DNA of 64,000 bases from Halanaerobium polyolivorans (lineage in GTDB: Bacteria; Bacillota; Halanaerobiia; Halanaerobiales; Halanaerobiaceae): assembly GCF_020711195.1 (NCBI RefSeq), contig NZ_JAJFAT010000006.1, positions 86,061-150,060 on the forward strand, given 5' to 3'. Numbering within the stretch: the first letter of the stretch is position 1; each line of letters opens with the position of its first letter. Positions 42,366 through 49,640 of the stretch are shown in pieces. The position numbers and the translations under genes were made by a program. The notes beneath the pieces were generated by a model, which had not been told where the DNA came from, made no database searches, and saw nothing but the letters and a program-made list of their open reading frames with translations.

Positions 42366-42607
42366 AAATGCAGAGATTGGGAAGAGTATTTCTGGAGGAA
42401 GTTAAAAGAGAATTGTGTCAGAGGCTGAAAGCACATGACATTTCTTTAGATTGAAAACCACCCATGAGCAGGCAGAAGGAAAATAGTATTTCTGTCCGGC
42501 TGTAAACCGTTATTTTATTAAGTGAATGTTTATCTTTATTATAGATCAACATTAACTAGAGTGGAACCGCGATCCGTCGTCTCTATTATTGAGATGAGGG
42601 ATTTTTT
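42366..42607 (+). promoter_or_regulatory. T-box leader controlling thrS
   Basis: The leader begins with a stem I region (GAGATTGGGAAGAGTA) and has the conserved T-box antiterminator sequence AGAGTGGAACCGCG at 42558-42571. A terminator hairpin ending in six T follows at 42573-42607. In the stem I 3' side, the pattern TGAA-R-NNN-AC gives the specifier triplet ACC at 42457-42459, a threonine codon. Uncharged tRNA-Thr would stabilise the antiterminator and switch on thrS. Confidence 0.9.
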
Positions 42608-42672
42608 GTATTTTAAAGACTTATAATAACTAATAATAAATCGTTTTTAGATAATAAAAGGAGGAGAAATAA

Positions 42673-44631
42673 ATGTCAGAGGTTAAAATTACATTACCAG
42701 ATGGTTCAGAAAAAAATTATGATTCCGGGGTTACAGTAGAAGAAATCGCTTATTCTATTGGTAGTGGTCTGGGTAGAGATGCAATTGCAGGGGTGGTTGA
42801 CGGCAAAAAAGTTGATGTATACTATGAGATCGAAGCTGATGCAGAACTTTCCATAATCACAATCGACAGTGAAGAAGCTTTGGAGGTTATCAGACATACT
42901 GCCTCACATGTTATGGCTCAGGCTGTAAAAAGACTTTATGATAATGTACAGGTTGCAATTGGTCCCGATATTGAAGATGGCTTTTATTATGATTTTGATT
43001 TAGAAGAAAGTTTTAATCAGGATTCATTAGAAAAAATTGAGGCCGAGATGCAAAAGATTATCGATGAAGATTTAGAAGTGAGAAGAAAAGAATTGCCTAG
43101 AGAAGAAGCAATAGACTTAATGGAAGCCCGAAATGAAACTTATAAGATTGAATTAATCAATGAATTGGATGGTGAAATGATCAGCCTCTATTTCCAGGGT
43201 GATTTTGTTGATCTCTGTAGAGGGCCTCATCTTCCTTCAACAGGCTATGTTAAAGCCTTTAAATTATTAAATACTGCTGGAGCGTACTGGCGTGGTGATG
43301 AAAACAATGCTATGCTGCAGAGAATTTATGGTACTGCCTTTGCTTCTCAAAAAGAACTGGATAATTATCTAGAACGCAGAGAAGAAGCCAAAAAAAGAGA
43401 CCATAATAAATTAGGTAGAGAATTAGATCTCTTTATGACCGTAGATGAGATCGGTCAGGGCTTACCCCTTTTAAAACCCAAGGGTGCTAAGGTTGTACAG
43501 ATATTACAGCGTTTTGTGGAAGATGAAGAAGAAAAAAGAGGTTATCAAATCACCAAAACTCCCTTTATGGCAAAAAGTGATCTCTATGAAATTTCCGGTC
43601 ACTGGGAACATTATAAAGATGGGATGTTTATCTTAGGTGATGAAGAAAAAGATGAGAGTTTAATGGCCTTAAGGCCGATGACCTGTCCATTTCAGTTCCA
43701 GATCTTTAATTCTAAGTTGAGAAGTTATCGTGATCTACCGATTAGATATTCAGAAACTTCAAGTCTTTTTAGAAACGAAGCTTCTGGGGAGATGCACGGT
43801 CTGATTAGACTGCGTCAGTTTACAATTTCTGAGGGTCATTTGATTGTAACTCCAGACCAGCTGGAAGAGGAGTTTAGAGGTGTAATTGACCTCATAAACT
43901 ACATGATGGAATCAATAGGGATTGAAGATGATATCTGGTACAGGTTCTCCAAATGGGATCCAGAAAAGAAAGATAAATATATTGATAATCCAGAAGCCTG
44001 GCAGGATTCTCAGGCCAAGATGAAAAGCATTCTGGACAACCTTGATTTAGATTATGAAGAAGCAGATGGAGAAGCTGCCTTTTATGGACCTAAATTAGAT
44101 ATTCAGTTTAAAAATGTGCATGGTAAAGAAGATACAATTATTACAGTTCAAATAGACTTTGCTTTACCGGAAAGATTTGATATGACATATATTGATGAAA
44201 ATAATGAAAAACAGCATCCAATCATAATTCACAGAACTTCAATCGGCTGTTATGAAAGAACCCTAGCGATGCTGATCGAAAAATATGCAGGTGCTTTTCC
44301 AACCTGGTTGGCCCCTGTGCAGACAAAAATTATTCCGGTTTCTGATGATCAGCTTGATTATGCTTATCAGATCAAAGAAGAGCTTGAAGCAGAAGAGATT
44401 AGGGTAGAGGTTGATGCTCGAACAGAAAAAGTAGCTTACAAGATTAGAGAAGCCCAGGTTGAACAGGTCCCATATATGCTGATCGTGGGTAGTCGGGAAG
44501 AAGAAAGCGGCAGTGTTTCTGTCCGGGAACGAAGAGAAGGAGACCTTGGCACAAGTCCTCTGGCAGAATTTAAAGCAAGAATTCTAGCTGAAATAGAAAA
44601 TAAAGTGATTAACAAAGAAGATGCAATTTAA
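42673..44631 (+). CDS. thrS: threonine-tRNA ligase
   Basis: A 652-residue class II aminoacyl-tRNA synthetase. Domains in order: TGS (1-62), the editing domain with HTASHVMAQAV and CRGPHLPSTG, the catalytic core with MRPMTCPFQFQIF, RNEASGEMHGLIRLRQF and HRTSIGCYERTLAML, and the anticodon-binding domain from ~545. It charges tRNA-Thr. The ATG is preceded by AAAGGAGGAG. Regulation by the upstream T-box is clearly indicated. The racemase gene follows after 26 bp. Confidence 0.97.
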   Translation: MSEVKITLPDGSEKNYDSGVTVEEIAYSIGSGLGRDAIAGVVDGKKVDVYYEIEADAELSIITIDSEEALEVIRHTASHVMAQAVKRLYDNVQVAIGPDIEDGFYYDFDLEESFNQDSLEKIEAEMQKIIDEDLEVRRKELPREEAIDLMEARNETYKIELINELDGEMISLYFQGDFVDLCRGPHLPSTGYVKAFKLLNTAGAYWRGDENNAMLQRIYGTAFASQKELDNYLERREEAKKRDHNKLGRELDLFMTVDEIGQGLPLLKPKGAKVVQILQRFVEDEEEKRGYQITKTPFMAKSDLYEISGHWEHYKDGMFILGDEEKDESLMALRPMTCPFQFQIFNSKLRSYRDLPIRYSETSSLFRNEASGEMHGLIRLRQFTISEGHLIVTPDQLEEEFRGVIDLINYMMESIGIEDDIWYRFSKWDPEKKDKYIDNPEAWQDSQAKMKSILDNLDLDYEEADGEAAFYGPKLDIQFKNVHGKEDTIITVQIDFALPERFDMTYIDENNEKQHPIIIHRTSIGCYERTLAMLIEKYAGAFPTWLAPVQTKIIPVSDDQLDYAYQIKEELEAEEIRVEVDARTEKVAYKIREAQVEQVPYMLIVGSREEESGSVSVRERREGDLGTSPLAEFKARILAEIENKVINKEDAI

Positions 44632-44657
44632 AGCAATAGGAGAATGGATGTGTTAAA

Positions 44658-45326
44658 ATGGCTATCAAATATGGAATTACTGCAGGAACCCCCTTCGATA
44701 CCAAATTGGGAGAAATCTTTTTTAAGCAAAAGGGACTAGAAGTTCTTTCGGCTCATATATCAGAAAATGCTGAAGAACAGAATCGACTGCAGTATATTTC
44801 ACCTAAAAAATTAGAGAAAAAAACAATAAAGACGATCAAAAACTTAAAAAAAGATGGGGCAGATCTGATCATTATTTACTGCAATTCTTTAAGTGCTGTG
44901 CTTGAGGTGGAGAAGATTAGTCAGCTGGCAGATATCCCTATTTTAACCCCATTAGATATCTATAAAAGTCTTAATTTAACTTCCTTAGATAAGCTGGCCC
45001 TTTTGGCTGCCAATTCTCAAAGTGCGGCAAAAATAGAGAATATTATTGCAGAAAAAAATCCTCATTTAGAATTTGTTAGTGCAGGTGTAATGCCCATAAT
45101 AAAGGCGATTGAAGCTCAAAAAGAGCCAGCAGCAATTTTGGCTGAGGATGGGCTTAAAGAGCTTTTAATAGCTTTTGATAGTATGGGAGCTGAAGCGGTT
45201 CTTTTGGGCTGTACTCATCTGCCCTATCTTAAAGCGGAGATCGCAAAATACTTTGAAATTATCATTGACCCTGCTGATAAAATAAAAGTTATGGCTGAAA
45301 TGACTTTAGCAACAAAAAGAACTTAA
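44658..45326 (+). CDS. aspartate/glutamate racemase-superfamily protein
   Basis: A 222-residue protein of the Asp/Glu/hydantoin racemase fold. The two catalytic cysteines are in YCNSLSAV (about residue 76) and LLGCTHLPYL (about 177), which is the conserved arrangement of cofactor-independent racemases. The shorter size and the ITAGTPFDTKLG N-terminus differ from MurI, so it is not the main peptidoglycan glutamate racemase; D-Asp or another substrate is possible. It lies between thrS and a nitroreductase, spaced for co-transcription, so it may respond to the thrS T-box. Confidence 0.75.
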   Translation: MAIKYGITAGTPFDTKLGEIFFKQKGLEVLSAHISENAEEQNRLQYISPKKLEKKTIKTIKNLKKDGADLIIIYCNSLSAVLEVEKISQLADIPILTPLDIYKSLNLTSLDKLALLAANSQSAAKIENIIAEKNPHLEFVSAGVMPIIKAIEAQKEPAAILAEDGLKELLIAFDSMGAEAVLLGCTHLPYLKAEIAKYFEIIIDPADKIKVMAEMTLATKRT

Positions 45327-45342
45327 ATGGGAGGAATTATTT

Positions 45343-45981
45343 ATGGAAAAAGATATTTTTGAACTGCGGAGCAGTGTAAGGAAATTTAGTGATGAGCCTG
45401 TACCTGACAGTGATATCGAAAAAATGCTTCAGGCAGCAGTTTTGGCTCCTTCGGGAAAAAATATGCAGAACTGGCACTTTGTAATAGTAAAAAACAAAGC
45501 AAAGATTGAGGAGCTTGCTGATATAATAGCTAAAAAGAATAAAGACTTGAGAGATGCTGTGGATGATGGTGAATTAAAGGAAAATTTTAAGAGATACTTA
45601 AAATATGGAACCTTTTTTAAAGATGCACCTGTCTTAGTTCTCTTTTTTCATGCTCCTTATCCAGTAACCGGAAGAAATATTATGGAAGCAGCAGCTTCAC
45701 CAAAAGAAGAAATTGAAGCACTGCTCAAGGCTGATCCGGGAATACAAAATATTGCAGCTGCTGCAGAAAATTTTATGTTAAAAGCGGCTGAACTTGGTTA
45801 TGGTACCTGCTGGATGACAAGCCAGAATTATGCAGCTTTAGAGATCAAAGCTAGTTTAGAGGCTGATTTTGATAAAAATATTTTTGACCTGGCTTTAATA
45901 ACTCCTCTTGGTGTTCCGGCCTCTGAGGTCAGTTCCCCAACCAGAAAAGCTCTGGCTGAAGTAACAAGTTGGATTAAATAA
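45343..45981 (+). CDS. nitroreductase-family FMN protein
   Basis: A 212-residue NAD(P)H/FMN oxidoreductase-fold protein. ELRSSVRKFSDEPVP at the N-terminus carries the FMN-phosphate Arg pair. AAVLAPSGKNMQNWHF is the central FMN segment, and AAELGYGTCWMT is the C-terminal one. Substrates of this family range from nitroaromatics to dehalogenation and flavin reduction; none can be assigned. The ATG is preceded by GGGAGG. It is the last gene of the thrS transcription unit, and the infC leader promoter begins just after its stop. Confidence 0.85.
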   Translation: MEKDIFELRSSVRKFSDEPVPDSDIEKMLQAAVLAPSGKNMQNWHFVIVKNKAKIEELADIIAKKNKDLRDAVDDGELKENFKRYLKYGTFFKDAPVLVLFFHAPYPVTGRNIMEAAASPKEEIEALLKADPGIQNIAAAAENFMLKAAELGYGTCWMTSQNYAALEIKASLEADFDKNIFDLALITPLGVPASEVSSPTRKALAEVTSWIK

Positions 45982-45997
45982 ACTTAGGCTGAACTTC

Positions 45998-46026
45998 TTG
46001 ACAGGTGTTTTTAGCTGTGATATACT
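45998..46026 (+). promoter_or_regulatory. promoter of the infC-rpmI-rplT operon
   Basis: TTGACA at 45998-46003, a 17-bp spacer and TATACT at 46021-46026. Confidence 0.85.
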
Positions 46027-46032
46027 CATTAA

Positions 46033-46198
46033 GGAAAAGAAAGTAGAGACACCTGTTTCTCACCAGCAGAGCTGGTTAATATCAGTAATTAAAGTACAGC
46101 AGGATTATATCTATTTTGCTGTCTGGATATACTTTTAGGTATATCTATGTTCTACTGATTGTGTATTTAACGGGTGGTTTCTACCATCCGTTTTTTTG
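46033..46198 (+). promoter_or_regulatory. L20-type ribosomal-protein leader of infC
   Basis: The ~165-nt leader contains several complementary segments (CACCAGCAGAGCTGGT, ACAGCAGG...GCTGTCTGG, ATATAC...GTATAT). It ends in an intrinsic terminator ACGGGTGG / CCATCCGT (46170-46191) with seven T, 12 bp before the infC Shine-Dalgarno. This is the layout of the Firmicutes L20 leader, where excess L20 promotes termination. Confidence 0.8.
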
Positions 46199-46228
46199 TT
46201 TTCTATATCACTCAGGAGGTGCATAAAT

Positions 46229-46744
46229 ATCGTTAATGATTTAAGAGTCAATGATCGTATTAGAGCAAAAAAGGTTAGGCTAATCGATCCCGAGGGTAAT
46301 CAAATTGGTATCAAGTCACTGGATGAAGCATTAGACAGTGCTGCAGAACAGGGTTTGGACTTAGTTGAGGTTGCTCCCCAGGCTAATCCACCTGTTTGCA
46401 GAATAATGGATTACGGAAAGTATAAATACGAACAGGCCAAAAAGGAAAAAGAAGCTAAGAAAAATCAGAATGTCATGAATGTCAAAGAAGTTCAGATGGG
46501 TGTTAAAATAGAGGACCATGACTTTAATGTGAAATTAAAGCAGGCCCGCAGATTTTTAAATAACAAAGATAAAGTAAAGGTTAGAATTCGTTTCAGAGGT
46601 AGAGAAATGATGCATAAAGAATTAGGCTATAATCTGATGGATCGTCTGATTGAAGAAACAGATGATATCGGTAAGGTAGAAAGTAAGCCTAAAATGGAAG
46701 GTAGAAATATGATGATGTTTCTAACTCCAGATCTTGATGATTAA
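46229..46744 (+). CDS. infC: translation initiation factor IF-3 (probable AUC start)
   Basis: IF-3 of ~171 residues: the N-domain has VNDRIRAKKVRLIDPEGNQIG and LVEVAPQANPPVCRIMDYGK, then a basic linker and the C-domain VQMGVKIEDHDFNVKLKQA. No in-frame ATG, GTG or TTG lies near the correct N-terminus. The strong AGGAGG (46214-46219) sits 9 bp before an in-frame ATC at 46229, which would give MVNDLRVNDRIR. The TTG at 46196 is inside the terminator T-run and has no ribosome-binding site. Rare AUU/AUC starts are known for infC and allow IF-3 autoregulation. First gene of the infC-rpmI-rplT operon. Confidence 0.93.
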   Translation: MVNDLRVNDRIRAKKVRLIDPEGNQIGIKSLDEALDSAAEQGLDLVEVAPQANPPVCRIMDYGKYKYEQAKKEKEAKKNQNVMNVKEVQMGVKIEDHDFNVKLKQARRFLNNKDKVKVRIRFRGREMMHKELGYNLMDRLIEETDDIGKVESKPKMEGRNMMMFLTPDLDD

Positions 46745-46789
46745 ATTAAAGTGCAATTAATCCTTTAATTTAGAGAAGGAGGGAAATTC

Positions 46790-46987
46790 ATGCCAAAAAT
46801 TAAAACTCATAAAGGTATAGCTAAAAGAGTTAAGACTACTGCTAGTGGTAAAATTAAACGTCATAAAGGATTCCACAGTCATATTTTAACTAAAAAATCT
46901 GGCAAAAGAAAAAGAAAGCTGCGTAAAGCAACTTTGCTTGATAAAACTTATCAAAAAAGATATAAAAAGTTACTACCATATAAGTAA
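46790..46987 (+). CDS. rpmI: 50S ribosomal protein L35
   Basis: 65 residues, highly basic, with [15 protein letters not shown] at the N-terminus and [20 protein letters not shown], as in all bacterial L35. The ATG is preceded by GAAGGAGGG. Second gene of the conserved infC-rpmI-rplT operon, 45 bp after infC and 52 bp before rplT. Confidence 0.97.
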   Translation: MPKIKTHKGIAKRVKTTASGKIKRHKGFHSHILTKKSGKRKRKLRKATLLDKTYQKRYKKLLPYK

Positions 46988-47039
46988 GAAAAACTATAAC
47001 TTAAATAAGAATTGTTAAATTGGAAGGAGTGTCACAAAG

Positions 47040-47399
47040 ATGCCACGTGTAAAAAGAGGAAATAAAGCGCGTAAGCGCAGAAAAAAAGTATTAAAGATGG
47101 CTAAGGGATATTTTGGCTCCCGCAGCAAATTATATCGTCCTGCTAATCAGGCAGTAATGAAATCTCTTCATTATGCTTATGTAGATAGGAAGAAGAAAAA
47201 GCGTAATTTTAGAAGACTCTGGATCACCAGAATCAATGCTGCAGCAAGACAGGAAGGCCTATCTTACAGTCGTTTTATCAATGGTTTAAGACAGGCTGAA
47301 GTTGAGATAGATCGTAAAATGTTAGCTGATCTGGCGGTTAATGACTCAGATGCATTCTCTGATCTGGTTGGTTTAGCAAAAGAACAGCTGGGAAATTAA
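47040..47399 (+). CDS. rplT: 50S ribosomal protein L20
   Basis: 119 residues, basic, with [36 protein letters not shown] and the C-terminal globular part [17 protein letters not shown]. It binds 23S rRNA early in 50S assembly and is the expected autoregulator of the upstream leader. The ATG is preceded by GGAAGGAG. The TrmH-type gene follows after 3 bp. Confidence 0.98.
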   Translation: MPRVKRGNKARKRRKKVLKMAKGYFGSRSKLYRPANQAVMKSLHYAYVDRKKKKRNFRRLWITRINAAARQEGLSYSRFINGLRQAEVEIDRKMLADLAVNDSDAFSDLVGLAKEQLGN

Positions 47400-47402
47400 G
47401 CA

Positions 47403-48206
47403 ATGCATGATCTTATCAGCAGTTCTCAAAATGATAAAATAAAATATCTAAATAAGCTGTATCGAAGTAGAACCAGACGTCAAGAAGGTGTCTTTGTTCT
47501 GGAAGGAAAAAGGCTTATTGAGGCTGCATCAGCAGGAGGAGCAGATTTTGAACGGGTCTTTCTCTCTCCTGCTTTTTTTAAAGCTGAGAAAAATAAAAAT
47601 CTTATTGCTGAGCTGAAAAATAAGCTGAGCCTGGATTTGGTCTCAGAAGAATTATTAAAAGAGACTGCAGCCACTGTTAATCCCCAGGGAATTATTGCTA
47701 TTGTTAAAGAACCTCAATACAGCAGTAGAGATTTTTTTCAAAAGGCAGATAAGATTCTGCTCTTAGATAGGATTCAGGATCCCGGAAATATGGGAACCAT
47801 GATTAGAACCGCAGCTGCAGCTGGATTTGAGGCGATAATTTCTTTAAAAGGCTCGGTAGACATCTATAATCAGAAGGTTATCAGAGCAAGTATGGGTGGT
47901 ATTTTTGCCATCCCAATCTGGCAGAAATTAGCTAAAAATGATTTTACAGAAGCTTTAAAAGCTGATGGAGCTGCTTATGAGCTGCTGGCAGCTGATATTA
48001 AGGCAGAGAAATATCATTTTGAGCATCAATACCAAAAGAAGGTAATTTTGATGATCGGTAATGAAGCAAATGGTCTGGCTGATGATCTGCTAAATAGAGC
48101 AGATGTCAAAGTGAAAATACCACTTAAAGGAGAAATGGAATCTTTAAATGCTGCTATCGCTGCAGCAGTAATTTCTTTCGAGATTTTGGCTCAGGAGTTA
48201 AAATAG
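47403..48206 (+). CDS. TrmH-family rRNA/tRNA 2'-O-methyltransferase
   Basis: A 267-residue SPOUT methyltransferase. An N-terminal substrate-binding domain (LYRSRTRRQEGVFVLEGKRLI) precedes the SpoU catalytic domain with LLDRIQDPGNMGTMIRTAAAAGF, MIGNEANGLADDLL and KIPLKGEMESLNAAIAAAV, the three motifs of the knot. This is the YsgA/RlmB-like gene commonly found between rplT and pheS in Firmicutes; the target nucleotide is likely a 23S rRNA ribose. It begins 3 bp after rplT and is probably translationally coupled. No terminator lies between it and rplT. Confidence 0.9.
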   Translation: MHDLISSSQNDKIKYLNKLYRSRTRRQEGVFVLEGKRLIEAASAGGADFERVFLSPAFFKAEKNKNLIAELKNKLSLDLVSEELLKETAATVNPQGIIAIVKEPQYSSRDFFQKADKILLLDRIQDPGNMGTMIRTAAAAGFEAIISLKGSVDIYNQKVIRASMGGIFAIPIWQKLAKNDFTEALKADGAAYELLAADIKAEKYHFEHQYQKKVILMIGNEANGLADDLLNRADVKVKIPLKGEMESLNAAIAAAVISFEILAQELK

Positions 48207-48216
48207 CTCTTGATTC

Positions 48217-48245
48217 TTGTTAACTTAAATCACTTATGGTATAAT
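48217..48245 (+). promoter_or_regulatory. promoter of the pheS T-box leader
   Basis: TTGTTA at 48217-48222, a 17-bp spacer and TATAAT at 48240-48245. Confidence 0.8.
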
Positions 48246-48267
48246 CAAAGTTGAAAATTATAATATT

Positions 48268-48508
48268 TAAAGGCTGAGAAGGAGAGAGTAGCTTGGACTT
48301 TCTATTCCAGGAAATAACCGTTTTAACTGAGAGCGGTTTAATAGCAGGTTAAGTGAAGTTCACTCTGGAGCTGAAAACTGAATTGATTAGGTTTTTCCGG
48401 AAGTTATTAAAACTTTCGTTAACAAAACAAAGTGATTCCACTTATTTTAAGTGGAGTAAACAGGGTGGTAACACGGTCATCTCGTCCCTTTAGGGCGGGA
48501 TTTTTTTG
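48268..48508 (+). promoter_or_regulatory. T-box leader controlling pheST
   Basis: Stem I begins at GGCTGAGAAGGAGAGAGTA. A T-box-like sequence, AGGGTGGTAACACGG, lies at 48462-48476, with ACACGG in place of the usual ACCGCG. A terminator (stem TCTCGTCC / GGGCGGGA, then seven T) spans about 48480-48508. The stem I pattern TGAA-R-NNN-AC gives TTC, a phenylalanine codon, at 48359-48361. It would respond to uncharged tRNA-Phe. Confidence 0.88.
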
Positions 48509-48550
48509 TTTATAAATTTTTCTTTCTAATATATTTTGGAGGTGTTAAAT

Positions 48551-49576
48551 TTGGATTTACTTAAAGAGCTTAAAAAAATAGAAAAAGAAGCAGAAAAAGA
48601 ATTAAAAGAGCTTTCCAGTCTTGATCAGTTAGAAGAGTTAAGGATTAAATACTTAGGTAAAAAAGGAGCAATCCAGTCCATATTTAGTCAGATGGGTAAA
48701 ATTGCTGCCGATAAAAGGCCGGTAGTTGGTAAAGAAGCAAATCAGCTTAAAGCCAAAATTGAAAACTGGCTTAATGAAGAAAAAGAAATTCTGGAAGCAG
48801 AAGCAGCAGAAGCAAGATTTAAAGCAGAAAAAATAGATGTTAGCTTACCTGGAGCAGAAGTAAAAGCAGGTAGACAGCATCCACTTTCTTTAATTACTAA
48901 AGAATTAGAAGATGTTTTTATCGGTTTGGGTTATACAATTGCAGAAGGACCTGAAGTAGAAAGTGAATACTATAATTTTGAAGCCTTAAATATTCCCGAG
49001 CATCATCCTGCTCGTGATCTGCAGGACACCCTATATATTGATGATCATTATCTGCTGAGAACCCATACTTCTCCTGTACAGATAAGAACTATGGAAGCTC
49101 AAGAACCACCGGTTCGGATTATTGCCCCAGGTCGGGTTTATCGTTCTGATGAGCTTGATGCATCTCATTCACCGATTTTTCATCAGGCAGAAGGTCTGGT
49201 GATTGATAAGGGTATTTCCTTTAGTGATCTTAAAGGTACCATTGAATTGATAATCGAGGCCCTATTTGGTGAAGATAGAGATGTTAGATTTAGACCCAGC
49301 TATTTCCCTTTTACAGAACCCAGTGCAGAGGTTGATGTTTCCTGTATTGTCTGTGGTGGAGAGGGATGTCAGCTCTGTTCTAGAACAGGTTGGCTTGAGA
49401 TTATGGGAGCTGGTATGGTTCATCCAAATGTACTTGAAATCTCAGGTTATGACAGCAATTATTACAGTGGTTATGCTTTTGGAGTCGGTTTGGATAGACT
49501 TGCCTTATTAAAATATGGAATTGACGATATAAGGGTTCTTTATGAAAATGACAAGAGATTTTTACATCAATTTTAA
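48551..49576 (+). CDS. pheS: phenylalanine-tRNA ligase alpha subunit
   Basis: Class II synthetase subunit of ~341 residues. An N-terminal coiled coil (LKELKKIEKEAEKELKELSS) is followed by the catalytic core with motif 2 RVYRSDELDASHSPIFHQAEG, FRPSYFPFTEPSAEVDV and GAGMVHPNVLEISG. The internal CIVCGGEGCQLCSRTGW segment has four Cys in a possible zinc knuckle, as in many bacterial PheS. The TTG at 48551 follows GGAGGTG by ~7 bp; the upstream TTG at 48536 is in front of that site. It is the first gene of the pheST operon, under T-box control. Confidence 0.96.
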   Translation: MDLLKELKKIEKEAEKELKELSSLDQLEELRIKYLGKKGAIQSIFSQMGKIAADKRPVVGKEANQLKAKIENWLNEEKEILEAEAAEARFKAEKIDVSLPGAEVKAGRQHPLSLITKELEDVFIGLGYTIAEGPEVESEYYNFEALNIPEHHPARDLQDTLYIDDHYLLRTHTSPVQIRTMEAQEPPVRIIAPGRVYRSDELDASHSPIFHQAEGLVIDKGISFSDLKGTIELIIEALFGEDRDVRFRPSYFPFTEPSAEVDVSCIVCGGEGCQLCSRTGWLEIMGAGMVHPNVLEISGYDSNYYSGYAFGVGLDRLALLKYGIDDIRVLYENDKRFLHQF

Positions 49577-49640
49577 GTATGAATAAAGTTGAAATCAAAG
49601 CTAGCTAATGCTTTAAATAGAAAAGGAAAGGATGATAAAT

